64,000 nucleotides of DNA from Serendipita indica DSM 11827 (GCA_910890315.1 CAJVGD010000001.1:620001-684000); one strand, 5' to 3'; shown: positions 44,475 to 61,080, counted from the stretch's first letter. Numbers and translations: made by a program. Notes: generated by a model not told the origin, from the letters alone.

Positions 44475-46918
44475 TTATAGCATCGTCGCGCCAAGCAGCG
44501 TGGCAAATAGGCCCACCATGAGCGAAGCAATCAGCCCTTGGTTGATTTGCACGTTTGCCATTGCAGCATTGTGCCCGCCGTCTCCACCGCTGCTGCCGCC
44601 GTCACTATCCTCCGATGCAGGAATGTAGCTATCCGGTAGCGGAACCTCGGTTGACGTTGGCTGCGTCTCAATCTTGCCCGAACCGACCATGATCCACTGC
44701 GCCATAGACGGCACGCCGTTGACAGTAATGAACAGCATGGCAGGGCCAGGAGGGAACACTGCAGCATTGGCAGGCAGCTGACTGACATGAAGTGTAGCGC
44801 TTCCGTCGTCAGCGACTGTGTACGTCGTCTTCAGTTGCAAAACGCGCTGGCCCATGTTGAACGCATGAGTCGAGAAGCCGGTACGAATGATAACAGCCTT
44901 GGCGTTCTTGATGTTGGCTGGCTTGTCCTCCAGATCCGTCTTGGAGAGAGTAACATTGAAGTACGCGCCACCATAGCCCACGCTTGAAGGAAGACCTTGA
45001 GGCTCGGGCCTGCGTTTATCGTAATACCATGGGAAGAAGATTTCCGTGCGGTCCTCCCAAGGATAGGCGACACCAGCGCCCGTAATAACGTCTGGGTTTG
45101 GATTGGATCCGGCGACGAAGACGGAGCCTACTTGGAATGAGAACACGTAAGAGTATCTGACGAGAATACTGACCATCAGGAAGGAGAAGAGCACCGCTGT
45201 GGTACATGCGGTTGACAGTCGACTCTGGAAGGTTTGCCGACGTCCAGCGCGAACCAGCAGGAGCCGCTGGGTCGTAAATGAGCGGAGTACGGATCGGGTT
45301 ATCAGCATAAGAGTGACCGCGAGCCCAGGATACATTGCTTGAAAATAACAATCAGAATACGGAACGCCTCGTGTAGTTGCTTCACTCACCCGTAACCAGC
45401 GACACCAGTATTGGCACCATTAATAAGGAGCACCTTGAGATCTGGGAGACCAATCATATTACCCATAGTGCGTCCTTGACCGATCGAGTCGTCGTCGTTC
45501 CACGTCTGGCTGACATCTGGAGTGATATTGACGCAAGTGGCATCAGCTGGATACGAGGCAATATCCCAGTCTTGCGTCCACTGATCAGGTTCCAGGTCGC
45601 TACCTCCACAGAAGAGGATTGTTGCTTGATAGTTGTTGTCCGGTGTGAGAGGAAGCATCATGTTCCCGGCAGACGCTGGATAGGTGCGGACAGCGTGAGG
45701 GATATTAGGATATGTATATTCGACATTGTTCGCGTAGTCGAATACTTCGGCGCCCCAGTTAGTCTGAATGAAGATGTTCCCCGATGGTAAAAGGAAGGTG
45801 AACGGGAATAGGTTGGCCGGGAGTGTGGTCGCAAGAATATTGAGGCCAACTGGAGCACCTCTCGAGGGATAGAACTCATAAGTTGGGTTATTCTGGCCAG
45901 CGTCGTTGACGAAGCCACCCCATTGATTGCCACCCTGCGGGCACTTAGCGATGCCTTGGACGGCCAAAAAAACATACCAAGACCTACGAAGCGTCAGAAC
46001 CAAAATCGAGGCGGTCGATTCGGGGATGCTTACGATTAGGGAGCCATCTGGAAGGTTCTCCAAGGTCGGGTACCAGCGCCTGGTGGTCATATACCGAGCG
46101 GGATCGTCGATCCACTGGCATTGCTGATCGTCACAAGGAGTGAGGAAACGTATGCTAAAAGAAGGCTCAGTAAGGAGCGGGTTCGGAGAAAGTCTCCACT
46201 GACGATCTGCCACCATCCACGCTCATGTAGGGCGCCGAACCCCCAGTCTGGCTGTCTGCCGTGTTTCCACCCCAAGTTACAGCTTGATTTCCTGCCAATG
46301 CAAGATTAAACATGGGTTAGGCGCTCAAGAGTCTAGGCACTAACCGCCAAGATTGAGCCATGTTCCGTCCCCAGTCACACCGCCTATGCCGAGGTTTGGT
46401 TCAAGATTCGCACACAGAGAGGATAATACTGACCTCCAGCACAGAATGAGTTTGTGACAACGTCCATAGGACGAATAGTGTCTGTTGCCAGATCATATTC
46501 TGCAGGCAAAGTAGCGGGTCAGCTATTTCAGGATCTAGACCAAAAGACGAGCGGCATGGTTGACGCACCGACTGCCCATGCGGGATGACCATTGACCTGA
46601 ACCTGATTATTTTCTACCTTGTCGACAATGTAGACCTACAAGGGCCCAGGCCGAGGCGGTTAGCAAGAATCGGGCATGCAGCAAATAAACCTGCCTTGCC
46701 CGGACGCCCTAAAAACATCTATGGGCGAGGTCATTAGTGATGAAATAGGACACTTTCAAGCCTTGTAAACAAACCTGCTGAGCAGATACGCCACTGTGCC
46801 CAACGACTTTGAAGGTGTTGGCTGTTCCCTGGCGCGTGGGCTGCTGAGCCGCGACGCTGGCGGTGTTGACGACGGCGAGCGTCACAAATGAGAGGAAAAT
46901 AGTACGAGACGAGCTCAT
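44475..46918 (-). CDS. Glyoxal oxidase (AA5_1), probably GPI-anchored
   Basis: This is a secreted copper radical oxidase that turns aldehydes into acids and makes H2O2 for wood-decay peroxidases. It starts MSSSRTIFLSFVTLAVVNT at 46918 with a signal peptide. The cross-linked Cys lies in the NSFCAGG region, Tyr in MTTRRWYPTLENLPDGS, the axial Tyr-His pair in VNRMYHSGALLLPDG, and the last copper His in RTGFSTHAFNMGQR. Propeller blocks include ILFCGGSDLEPDQWTQDWD and NDDDSIGQGRTMGNMIGLPD. After the domain come a Ser/Gly/Asp linker and a hydrophobic end (LIASLMVGLFATLLGATML) that fits a GPI signal; GPI1, needed for GPI synthesis, happens to lie nearby. There are at least eight introns. All copper ligands appear intact. 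Confidence 0.92.
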
Positions 46919-47143
46919 CGTGGCTGATGGCGACGACGACGAGCGGCAGTCTGTTGGCTGAAGCGGACGGGATCAAGTTCTATGCCGCTTTGTTTCCTCG
47001 CGCTCGACGGGGTTGCACTGCCGCGCCGGCCGCTTCTCGATTATTCTTGGATAAAATGATTAGACGGGGTGCCCATGACGCTCTCCGGCCGCACTCTGCC
47101 GCTCGGCTTGGTCTCGGTTTCAGCTGCAAGCTTGGGCTCGACC

Positions 47144-47698
47144 ATGTCAAAGTTAAAAACTATTCGCCGCTTGCATACGTCTTTAATCACAAGAAATACA
47201 CTCGTTGGACCGCCTCATCCAGTCTCTAATCTGCGCCCCGTCCTCTACAATGGTCTGCCAGACCAGACGCAGACAAACAACTATTCTCCACGCGAACTAA
47301 GGTCCCACGTTCCTGTAGATGGCACAAAGTTTCAATTGGAGCTCAGCATGCAGCGAATAGACAAGTTTAACCACGAGTTTTGGGCAGATGTGCGTTCTTT
47401 CTCCATCTCAAACAAAATACCTATTTACATAACCACAAAGAGCAATAAACGATTTTATGAAACTAAAGACGCCTTTCTCAGGGCTCGACAACCACATCTA
47501 GACCTCGCAAAGACCCCAGAAGAACGGTCACAGATGGAGGAGGAGCATCTCGCCGAGTTTTATCGTTTCTGGGTACTCTCAGAACGCGACACTCAGCGCC
47601 AATACACCTCGGAATGGCTCCGTGCTCAGTATGGCTCGATATGGACGGCGGCTCGATTCGTATGGCAAGGGTGGATGCAAAGGCTTTTGCCATCGTGA
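47144..47698 (+). CDS. COA8: Cytochrome oxidase assembly factor COA8 (APOPT1)
   Basis: This is a mitochondrial protein that protects or promotes assembly of cytochrome c oxidase. The start at 47144 gives a short basic presequence (MSKLKTIRRLHTSLITRN); an upstream in-frame ATG at 47075 is possible but adds a GC-rich, less typical leader. The family block VGPPHPVSNLRPVLYNG is followed by QLELSMQRIDKFNHEFWADV, NKRFYETKDAFLRARQPHL and FYRFWVLSERDTQRQYTSEW. The gene is intronless, which is rare in this window. It is divergent from glyoxal oxidase (about 225 bp) and its stop lies 18 bp from that of GPI1. Confidence 0.9.
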   Translation: MSKLKTIRRLHTSLITRNTLVGPPHPVSNLRPVLYNGLPDQTQTNNYSPRELRSHVPVDGTKFQLELSMQRIDKFNHEFWADVRSFSISNKIPIYITTKSNKRFYETKDAFLRARQPHLDLAKTPEERSQMEEEHLAEFYRFWVLSERDTQRQYTSEWLRAQYGSIWTAARFVWQGWMQRLLPS

Positions 47699-47716
47699 GA
47701 AATTTTCTATGGAGCT

Positions 47717-50023
47717 CTAATCCACTTTTTCCTTTCGTCGGTCCAGAGCCGCGGTCGGGAGCATCGAATACCGGATAGAAAATCGAGGGATAGGGTTGAT
47801 GAATGTTGCAGAAGCAATATGTCCCAGCAAGCGAATAGGGTGATAATGGGATGAAAGGCGTCCCCAGAGGAGCACTGTAACCGCGTCTGTCAGCTGCCGC
47901 ACCTTCCACGACCCAAAAAAGCGGCTCACAGTACTGGAAGAATATCCCAGAGAATGGAATGGGTACACTCTACACGTCCATGTCAAATCCTCCTGTCCCG
48001 CCGCTTCGAGTGCAACATACCTTGACTTCGAGACTGGCGACCGCAGTCCGCTTTGTAGGAACGAATACAATACCGCCTATGATACATTAATACATATTTC
48101 TTTGTGTCATTTGACGGACCTGGAAGCCGCTGTGGATCTTTGATGCGTAGCATGAGGACAAATAACGGAAAGTGATTCATAAAGACAAGCAGTGTCTCCA
48201 TGGTCGCGTATACTGTGATGATCATTAGTCGAGCCTGTAGTAGATCAGCTATGGGGCTTTGATATGGTGGTTCTCGTACCGCCGCGAAGAGTGCATAATA
48301 TACGATCATTGTCGGAGAGAGAAATGTAACGAGGGTAAACAGCATGGTTCCAAGAAGAAGCTGATCGAGACTATACTCCCACGAATCCAATCGCTTTTGG
48401 AGGACGTTGTACCGTTTTCCTTTACGCTGTCAGCCAACGCCGACAATATGAGAGGAAAGTACCTCGGAAAAGATTCCACAGAGATCCAGCCAGTACAATG
48501 ATCTGGTGGCAAGCTGACGTTGCGGCGAGGTAAGATAGATAGATATGGATGGTCAGGAGCGAAAGCGTATCGGAGGACGTTGCGAGCATCATCGTCAGAC
48601 CAAAATAACCAGATAAACCGATTGTGTACACCATTGTCGGAAAGTACGGAGAGAGGCCAACCAGAACATCTAGACCAGTTCAGTTGTGGCCAACTCGGCG
48701 GTGCTGGACTTACTCTTCCACAGTGTAGTGAGAACAATGAATGAAAGACTGAGCGCTCGGCTTAGATCTGTATTGAGTTTGAGACCCACTGGCCAATCAT
48801 CCAACCAACGCAGAGCATGAATGAGGCTGTCGACAGACCAGCGCTGAAAGAGATCAGCACACACCAAGATTCAGATTACCCATGTGTACCTCTGTCCATT
48901 GATAGAGTATTTCAGCTAGTCGCTCGTGGTTTTCGCAGATAATCGCGCCAGCCGCGACTCCCATTACAACGTCGTTGAAGATTAACCAGATATTATTGAA
49001 GAAACTTAAGTGAGGAAGCAGTCAGCGATATTAAAACAGACACATGAGCCCTCACTTGATATATTGAGCCGCATAAAGGGAGATATCGCGCCGGCTCCGA
49101 GTGCTGATCAGTGCGACTTGTGATGGGAAAAAGGAGAATTGCTCTAGCCTGACGTCCATCTGCTGAGCTGTGAGGTTTTAGGTTTGTGTATTTACTGGGA
49201 CTTCGAAGGTACTTGCCAGTCGCAGATACGTCTTTGAAGGTTATGGTGGACCCAAGGATAGACAGGCGTAAGTTGAGAGTCCCCATCGAGACATTCATCA
49301 GTGCCTTGCTAATTTCTTGAAGCACAAAAGGCAGCTTTGAGTGTCCTTGAGTCTGTGCACTTGGTTTATCGACGGGCGTGGAAAGCGCATCGGACACGAC
49401 TTTGGATGCATTAATCTGTCTCGTGTTATAGAATATGACCACGGAATGGAATAACGCACTTGGTTCATAAGAGTCCTAAGAGGAAACGGTGCATTGGCCG
49501 GTCGATAGGTGTTAAACAGGGTCTCCTGTCTTAATAAATCCTTGTCTATTGCGTTTGATGAATAAGTGCTCGATTCTGTCGTGATATCCAGTTCGAGAGC
49601 ATTGAGAGAATAGAACCGCATTTTGTACAAAGAGAGCCGCTCATAGAATACCAGTGTGATGCTAGGAAGATTATCAGATACAAACATAGCGAATGAGAAA
49701 CTCACGTTGCCCCTGAATGCGCCCCATTTGCTAGTGTCAAGGATGGTAAACCTGAGTCTGTAAACGTGACCTGGCCAACAACTTCAGGCGGCGTGATACA
49801 AGCTTCCTTGAGTTCTAGCCATTTCTCGTGTTTGTATACTCTATCATGGAGCACATTTTCCACGTCCTGAAGAACGATGAATAGCCCGTCGTCGTTACAA
49901 AAGCAGTCGTCGCACTTTGCTTTCCACCACGTCGGCGACAACGACGGCAGTCTCGTGGAGCCAACCCACAGCAACCCCGTCAGATGTGACGTCTCGTGGC
50001 CAGAAGACTCGCACAGGGCGCAT
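47717..50023 (-). CDS. GPI1: GPI1/PIG-Q, subunit of GPI-GlcNAc transferase
   Basis: This ER membrane subunit of the enzyme complex adds GlcNAc to phosphatidylinositol, the first step of GPI-anchor synthesis. The start at 50023 gives MRPVRVFWPRDVTSDGVAVG, which is the family N-terminus. A 49-nt intron then joins VESK to DVENVLHDRVYKHEKWLELK. Key later blocks are LDDWPVGLKLNTDLSRALSL (the signature of the family), VFMNHFPLFVLMLRIKDPQR and FVPTKRTAVASLEVK. The C-terminal exon joins across an intron to AVTVLLWGRLSSHYHPIRLL, ending LDRRKEKVD at 47717. About twelve exons. An in-frame segment continuing to 50070 lacks an ATG and is not the start. Confidence 0.88.
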
Positions 50024-50060
50024 GATTCCAAAAACCGGCTATTCAGGTTGACATCCAACC
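50024..50060. promoter_or_regulatory. 37-bp bidirectional gap GPI1/PEX6
   Basis: Only 37 bp separate the divergent start codons of GPI1 and PEX6, so core promoter elements must overlap 5' coding or leader sequence. Confidence 0.6.
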
Positions 50061-54001
<3,941 letters not shown>

Positions 54002-54041
54002 ATAATTGGAAGAGAAGTGTAATGGATGTGGTTCAATATAT

Positions 54042-56074
54042 TCATGACTTCGAAGATTTGCCGTACTTCCTTTTTGGCTTGTCCTTCGACTTTGAAATAC
54101 TTCTGACTTTCCGCTCCCGGACTCTACTTTTATCTGCCTTGCTGAGATCCTTCTCCAGAACGGCTCGAGCTTTCTTCTTTTCCATCCGCCGAGCTTGCCT
54201 CGTAGGGTCATTCTTCTTTGCTTCGCGCCTCTCTTCTTTGGATAACCCCTTCAATCTCTCACCCAGAGACGGATCGCCTCGAAGTTTCTTGCCCACCGGC
54301 TTCTCGACATGGCGTTTCTTTTGAGAGTCAACAGTTTCGCTACTTGACGGGTGTCTCTTTTGGGTGTGCTCATCGAGGTCTTTGACCCCGAGGGTGCAGT
54401 CTTGCACCGATCAACTCTCAGCTTGCGCTTGGCGAACTTGAGCTTGGTGGGTTCCATCGCCATTACTTCGTCGACGCAAGTGCGCTCCTGTGTGGGTAAT
54501 CAGCGAGGATTTTACTTGTATTTTAATATGCCTCACCGAAAAACGCACGTATGCGAATCCCTTGCCCAGCTGCGTATCCTTATCCCGGACAATGCGAACG
54601 CTACGAACCCACTTTGCTTGGCCATTTCCCCTAATTCCCTGATCACCATCATCGCTGGATTCGTCGGAATCATCTCCACTATCCTCAGGGTCTACCTTGG
54701 CCGAAGGGGGACCGAGTTCAGTTGCAAGTAGGGTCTCGAAAAAGGCGCGCAAGTCCTCTTCCTTGGCGTTAAAGTCGAGACTTCCGACAAAGATGGTGGA
54801 TGCTGGATCCCGATCCTGCCCTATATCCCCTCTGGAAGCCCTGTCCACCCGTAGGGTCCTTCCTTCAAAAGAGCTTCCGTCCATGGTCCGCGCCACTAAC
54901 TTTGCAGCCTCGTAAGGATTCATGCCAGCCAGCTCCTTTGAGTTTGGATGTGGGTGAGCAAGAACGATGTAGGCGTTAACAGATGCCGCTTGATCATGAA
55001 GTTCGCCCTTGATGAACGCTATCCGCTTCTTCTCCGCAGGAGTTAGATATTCTTTTGGCTGCTCTAGTTCTTCACCCTCTTCCTCCTGCTTAGTTTTTCT
55101 CCAAGCAGCTGCCCGCTCCTTCCTTCGTGTACTGCCCTCGGTCGGCTCAGACTCTTTGAGCGCCTGCGGATTTGTTGGTGCCTTGAAGGCAACCGATCGG
55201 AAACGAATAGATTCGATTTTGATTCCTGAGCCTAGGTCCGCTAAGGGACCAGTTATGCAGCGCTTCAGAGATTTCTGCAAGGGCTGCAGAGATGTCACTA
55301 TCTCAAGGAGATACCACAATGTAACAACTAACCTTGGATTTGACCACTTCAGGAGGTAAATTCCCTACGAAAACCGTCCTTTCTTCACGCTGTTCCTTGG
55401 TTTCGCCGTCTGGAACATAGGCTAACCTCCTCTCTTTGGGAATCTTGACAGCACCAGACTTTGACACAGTTTCGTGAACCAGTCCTTGGTGGCCGTCTTC
55501 TGATTCGCTAGAATCGCTTTCCACGGCGGGTACAACCCTGTTTTCGACGGAGGTGACCTTGGGAGGGTATGTTAGGCCTTTCTCTATGCCTCTTTTAGAT
55601 TTCGGGGTATGTAGCGTCTGCTTCGAATATCTTTCCCCTAGCTCCTGGATATCGTCCGTCACCTTGATGACCCTTACCGCTTTTCCTTTCCTGAACTCCT
55701 TCTCTTCGACAGGTTCAGAGGAAGATCTCACATCTTCTTCATCTTTTCTAGATGCGCGGATAGTGTTCGGCCCTTTTGGATGAGGGGCCACCTCTGGTTG
55801 ATCTCGTTTTCGTTTTTTAATCGGAACAGCACTTTGAACGGTGTCGCGCTTTCTCTTAGTGGTCGACGCTGAATGATTGTCGATTTTAGTTGTTTCTGCC
55901 TCAGTCTCTGGTACTGTGATAGTGTGCTTCGTCTAAAACGCTCGATATCAGCGTGTGCAACCCATATCCAAGGGCTGAACGCACGTTGGAGGTGAAAAGT
56001 GCATCTAAAGCGGAATCTACGGCATATTCCTTGCCCTTTGTGGACGCTTTTGCTAATAAGAAGGAGCTGAGCAT
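54042..56074 (-). CDS. NOP12: Nucleolar RNA-binding protein Nop12 (RBM34)
   Basis: This protein has two RRMs and acts in 60S ribosome maturation (5.8S processing). The start MLSSFLLAKASTKGKEY at 56074 leads to AVDSALDALF, the family N-terminus. An intron and a Lys/Arg-rich nuclear region (TTKRKRD, IKKRKRDQ) follow. RRM1 begins ERTVFVGNLPPEVVKSK and includes IKIESIRFRSVAFKAP. RRM2 begins STIFVGSLDFNAKEEDLRAF and includes GFAYVRFS, with an acidic loop (EDSGDDSDESSDDGDQG). The C-tail is GERLKGLSKEERREAKKND and basic to the stop at 54042. An intron near 54330-54400 joining the tail could not be placed exactly. It converges with PEX6 at 40 bp. Confidence 0.88.
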
Positions 56075-56182
56075 GGGGTCGAGAGAGTTTAAGGTGTGCC
56101 TAATATCAAGGGCCACAATGATGCCTACGAGCAAGTAGATCACAATAAACTACAGAAATATAAAGGTAAAGAATTGTTCAAG

Positions 56183-57514
56183 TCATCCGCGGGCCAAGCT
56201 CAAATAGGTCGAAGAGGTATCCTCGTACTGGGTCAGGAAAAACCGATCCTTATTCTTCGCAAGGAACCTTTAATTTGTCAGTAAATGCATTTCGATCCGA
56301 AGGTGGACACACTCCAGGAGGTGGTTAGAATATTCGCGGATGATATTCATGGAGTGCATATCCATTGGTGTAGAAGCCATGAGGTAGGGCAAAGTAACTG
56401 GAAAATGTTAGCCTTATGCTTCGGATACTCACCGAACAAACCTAAGAGTCTCAAGAGATGTTCAGCACCATACAGCTTGGTGTTCGATTTCACCTGTTCA
56501 GGCGAAACATTCGGCCCATATGCATACTTTCTTAGCATATCTGCATACTGCGGTCGTTCAAACCGATAGAGCAAGTGCGCGCCCAACGCCCTATTGACCA
56601 TCAGAAAATTTGATTACGGATGGTTTGATGAACCTACTCTTCAAAGTACGCCTTGATACCTATCAGAAATAGCGGGACGTTCTCGTCGCGCCTCGAGGGA
56701 CCACCAGAGACTGGCAATGTCCAAAGCAATTCCTGAAACTCGAGAAGAATGTCCTCGATGCATGGCTGGCGAGGAAGCGGGACGAGCTGATACGAGTTCA
56801 GCAAGATACGGGTCAGACATTGACAGTACACACTTGTCCGTTGCGTGTCACAGCCTCCCAGTCGTCCACCATAACCGCCTTGAGCTTTTCGGGAACGACA
56901 AGCTTGACTTCAACCTTTTTCTTGACTGGGGGATTCCAGTTGTAGAGCTCGGTCCCATAGCCTTCCTCTTCTTTGACCGCTTTTTTAGCACGAGGTGGCG
57001 GTTTTGCAGGCTTGGGTTCCTTTGGGAGAGGTTCTTTGTCTTTTTGAGAGATACTCTCTCTATGTTGGTGACCGCGGTTGCTCTTCTCTTTCTCGGGTTT
57101 GCGATCACCGTCCTTGGTAGCGCGTTGTTCATCCGCCAATTTCTTCTGAACGGCAAGATTCTTCTCATCCCATTTGAGCATACGATCTTGATGGACCCAT
57201 TCTACGTAATTTTGCAGTGTCAGTCGTCCACCCGTCCAACACGCGGTCAGTCCGTGAGTGCTCACCATCCCAAGAGCTCTTCCATCCACGATAGTGGACA
57301 AAGTAGTGCGGACCCTTCGAAGGACTGGGAGAGTTCTTGTGGAACCGCTTGCATTTCAGCACCTGGAGAGACATCACACAGTTGATTAGTACATGAAAAT
57401 ACGGGGCGATACACGCACCTTTGCTTCGTATAAGAGTGGCCCATGGTAGCACAGGACTTTCTCATTCTCCACAAACTCCATAGAGGGGCCGGCTGACGAG
57501 GTTGGTGCTGACAT
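56183..57514 (-). CDS. EAF3: MRG15/Eaf3-type chromodomain protein
   Basis: This subunit of histone acetyltransferase (NuA4) and deacetylase (Rpd3S) complexes reads H3K36 methylation. It starts MSAPTSSAGPSMEFVENEK at 57514; 57583 is an alternative. The chromo-barrel is built over introns: VLCYHGPLLYEAK|VLKCKRF, YFVHYRGWKSSWD|EWVHQ, DRMLKWDEKNLAVQKKL. A Lys/Pro-rich linker follows. The MRG domain has VEVKLVVPEKLKAVMVDDWE, LVPLPRQPCIEDILLEF, AYFE|ALGAHLLYRFERPQY, EQVKSNTKLYGAEHLLRLL and MDMHSMNIIREYSNHLLE. A final intron joins FLAKNKDRFFLTQYEDTSS and the stop at 56183. The aromatic cage region appears intact. Confidence 0.9.
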
Positions 57515-57606
57515 GGATGGTGGTTGTGGAAGAACCTTTGACGCTTGGCGACTGCCCAAAAGACGATTGAAGGGACTGTGCATGAACCAAGCGCCCTCTT
57601 TTGGAG

Positions 57607-58920
57607 ATGAAGAATACTAAAAACTTGACACTTCCTTTGGAGCTTGTTCTCGAGATCCTGCTGTTGATTTTCATGGATGGTTTGCACAAGCCACACGAGA
57701 ACTTTCATCGACTGTCGCTCGTCTGCAAGGTAAGCATCACTGTACTGAACTCTACTGACTGAAAATCTCGACCATGTAGACCTGGAGACCATACGCCCAG
57801 CGCCTCCTCTTTCGCAACGTGCGCCTTCATGACCCAGATGCTACGCGCGGATTCCTCGTTGCGACTCGACCTGATGCAATTTCGGAACTATCACAGACTC
57901 TCGGGGAATCTGTACGCTCAGTGGAGATGACATTGAGAAGTCAGGACATGTTGTCCTTATTCTCCTTTGTTCTCCGGCACTGTCCCAAACTTCGAGAACT
58001 CTCACTAGTGCTATACAAGGACATCGATCTCGGCTCACTCTCCATCTTATCGGCTACGCTGCCACAACTTCCCAACGTGGGTTATGCGGAGCTGGCACTC
58101 CCATCGATCAGAGCTCTCCGTATAAGCGCAATGGTAGAGGTACCGAGATTCCTCAAATCAGCCTTCATTACTTGGCCAACGATTCGTCACCTTGGACTAG
58201 CAGATACTGCACTCGAACAGTTCTCAACTCATATGATACCAGAGAGCGGTGCACCTGGAACCAAATTACCCCTTTACGAAGTTGACTTTGGACCTTCACG
58301 AAGGGGCCGTCGAGACCCATCCGAGTGCATCAGACGACTGCTGCAAACATGTGGACAGGAGCTTCGGATTCTTGATCTCCGCGGCTTGGGCAATGCCACA
58401 GCTATTCAGAATTTTCTACGGGAGAGCGTTTTCCTTGCCCAACATGGCGCGCAGATCCGCTCTTTGCGGCTAGCTGAACTGCCGCTGCACGCAAAGGTCC
58501 ATGGGTTGAAAGCATGTACTGGGTTAGAGGAGCTCGTACTTTATGGCCAACCTCCGTCAGTGATGCGGGAAGTACTTCCACTAGATTGTCTGGTACACTT
58601 TTTATATGCGCATACACCGTCCCAAGAGTCATACAGTGTCGATCGCCTCGTAAAGTGGTGCGAGACGATGCCAAAGCTCGAGGTTTTTACATACGTCACA
58701 CGCGGTCAAGGAGGAATGATAGCAGAGGACGCGAAGAAGCTCGCCAGCTTTTGCAATGCGAAGGGAGTGCGCTTTCGCCACAAAAGAAATGGCATCAACG
58801 TATGTCCTTTATTCATTGTAGAATTGATCACTGAAGGTCGTAAAAAAGGAGCTTCGTGAGGAACTTATCGAGCCGACCACCTTTCCACGGGACGAGATCA
58901 TAACCGCAGTCTGGCGTTGA
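57607..58920 (+). CDS. F-box-like protein with leucine-rich C-terminus
   Basis: This is a probable SCF ubiquitin-ligase adaptor with unknown substrate. The start MKNTKNLTLPLELVLEILLL at 57607 opens an F-box-like domain completed across one intron (FHRLSLVCK|TWRPYAQRLLFRNV). The rest is leucine-rich: LFSFVLRHCPKLRELSLVLY, ELRILDLRGLGNATAIQNF, GLEELVLYGQPPSVMREVLP and TMPKLEVFTYVTRGQGG. Near the end, a 37-nt intron after HKRNGIN gives VVKKELREELIEPTTFPRDE and a stop at 58920; unspliced, the frame stops at 58859. I prefer the spliced end. It overlaps the antisense frame of the next gene. Confidence 0.78.
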
Positions 58921-60014
58921 ACTTGTATTGAACAAACGAATGTATATGTACGAAGGGACAATGTAATCAAATTCTGCGTTTGCTAGGCGTCTGTGAATCG
59001 TAGAGAGTTGTCTGTCGTCGCGGGAGCCCGACAACGACAACCGGCTGGGTAGATTCGAGTGCAGCAAGTAACTCGTCAGGTATCCGCGGGCAGATGCTCG
59101 CAAAGAGCTAGGAGGAGTATCCAACTTCGTTGTCTGTGATACTTCAGTCGACTTGGCCTCTTCTCGCTCGACCATTATCCCTCTTGATGCCCGACGTGCG
59201 AATCCGACCGAACGCATCGGTGATTCTGGCACGACTGGAGGGACATAAAGCGTCTCAAGTGGACGAGCCGACGACGCGGGCTCGGGTGCATTAACCGAGA
59301 ACAGATCCAACGAGCGTGGCGACCGACCATGCCCAAGATCTGACGATGGCTGAGGACTCGGTGGTCCAGCATCTTGACCTGCGGCGTCATTGTCACCACT
59401 CTGGCGACGACGGCGGCGTCCTACTCCATCGTCTTCCTCTCCTGGTGAAATGAAGGAAGGAACGGGGGAGAATGCCCGGTCTCCTCCAGGTGTTCGCACG
59501 GCACCTTGTCCACGGGAAGATCTCGGCCTTGATGTGGTCGATTCGGCTTCAGTCTCCTTCGTTGCGACGAGGGGAGGCAAAGACAGTGGTGGTGGTGGAG
59601 GCGCTGCCCGACGCATTCGCCCTAGCTCGTAGAATGGCCCCTTATTTCGCTGATTACGAAAGCGTTGTTATTAGAGTCGGGCTTTGCGGCTACGCGCGCG
59701 CGGGGTGGTCGTCGAAGTTTATTCTCTCTTCGAACGGGTGGTGGTAGACCTCTGTCAACTTCGCGTGGTTTTTCAGTTCGGGGGGTTACCGGAAGGTGGG
59801 TGGTTGATGTTGGAGGTTGTTGTTGCTGTTGTTCGTCTGTGACGAACGAGGTCATGGGATTGCCGAGGCGACGTCGGCGACGGGCTCGACGTGTATGAAT
59901 GACGAGATAAGTTAGTAGAATAAAGAGGCCGATCACGACTGAGGATGCTGCAATGGAGACGCCGACGATGAGTGCAATGTTCATTCGTATGTCGCACTGG
60001 CAATTGGTGGACAT
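58828..60014 (-). CDS. Single-pass membrane protein with disordered tail
   Basis: This is an unnamed protein of the kind common in basidiomycetes. MSTNCQCDIRMN at 60014 is followed by a helix (IALIVGVSIAASSVVIGLFI) and a stop-transfer run (HTRRARRRRR), then a Gln/Pro/Arg-rich tail. A frame change near 59620-59640 implies an intron into a second exon beginning around RRAAPPPPPLSLPPLVATKE, which continues SFISPGEEDDGVGRRRRRQS and SLDLFSVNAPEPASSARPLE. The N-terminus may extend upstream through a further exon near 60090-60330 (a GTGAGT donor lies at 60081-60086). The frame's end at 58828 overlaps the F-box gene and is doubtful. Function unknown. Confidence 0.5.
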
Positions 60015-61080
60015 GCGTTGTTGAAAGGTCTGCAAGAATGACCGCAGGGTTATCAAACATGCGATAAATTCACGAAAAGTACTCACATAGGGCTACAGAT
60101 GCTTGTCTTGTGAAGAATGATTGGATGGGGCTACAAATTCCTGCGTAGGCAGGAAGTCCAAGAAATGAAAAGGAGTGAAATGTCTGAAAAGATAGTGTTG
60201 TTGAAAAGAGAGTGGTTGTCCGTGTACAAGCTGGACAGAGAAAAGGCAGCGCGCTGCTGCCAAACGACGCAGAGTCGGGGCGCGGCGGGAGGGCGGGAAA
60301 GAAGAAGGTCGGCCACGTTACAAGTATGATAGGCATTATAATAATCGGTGGTGGTCAATAGTAATGCCGCAGTAGCTTCTCCTGCCCAACGAGCCCGGCA
60401 GCCCAGCGATCGATGTCATTTTACGCTCTAGAAAATGAATTATGGCTCTAGGCCACGTTGAAGAAAATGAATTTTGCCCTGGTGGTCTATGCAATCTTCT
60501 TGGGGTAGGTTGCGAGGACGCCGACGTCGTAGCTAAGGCTATAATGAACACCAGCCCAGGATGCCCGTCCGTGCACCCTCAGCGGCTGTTTCCACGTGGG
60601 GATTATGCACAAATCTCGTTGCAAAGAAGCCCGAGTATGGTTTAGGAAAGAGCGACGGATCTCCATTGCCCAGCAAGGTATGCAGCACTCCGGTCGTGAC
60701 CAGCCAAGTAGGTGCGTTGAAACGAACAGGTACATGAAAAGTATACATTCTAAAGGCGGTTTTGGCTGGCTATTGAACGGGTTTCATTTCTTCAAAGAGA
60801 TTGGGGGAGCTCAAGTTGTCCGAACAGCCTCACGAGCACCCAAAGGAGGCAACAAGCTCTATAGTTGCGATAAACACACGAGTATAGACAGTCCTACATT
60901 ATAGAGGTAAGAGAGAGCGGTGGAGAAATAAGATAGAGGCATCTATGGTGATCAGTCTATAGGTACAAATCACGAGAAAGTGGTGTGAGTCTGCACAAAT
61001 AAGATATACTTGATGTCATCTATTGATAATGAGTCGGTCGATCGTAAAGGGTGATACGAGGTCCGCGTTTCGTTTTGTGG
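60015..61080. other. Intergenic region and 5' side of the TM gene
   Basis: This region of about 1.07 kb lies between the TM-protein start and the zinc-finger gene's stop. The part at 60070-60340 may hold a 5' exon or leader of the TM gene. No repeat or second gene was seen. Confidence 0.4.
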
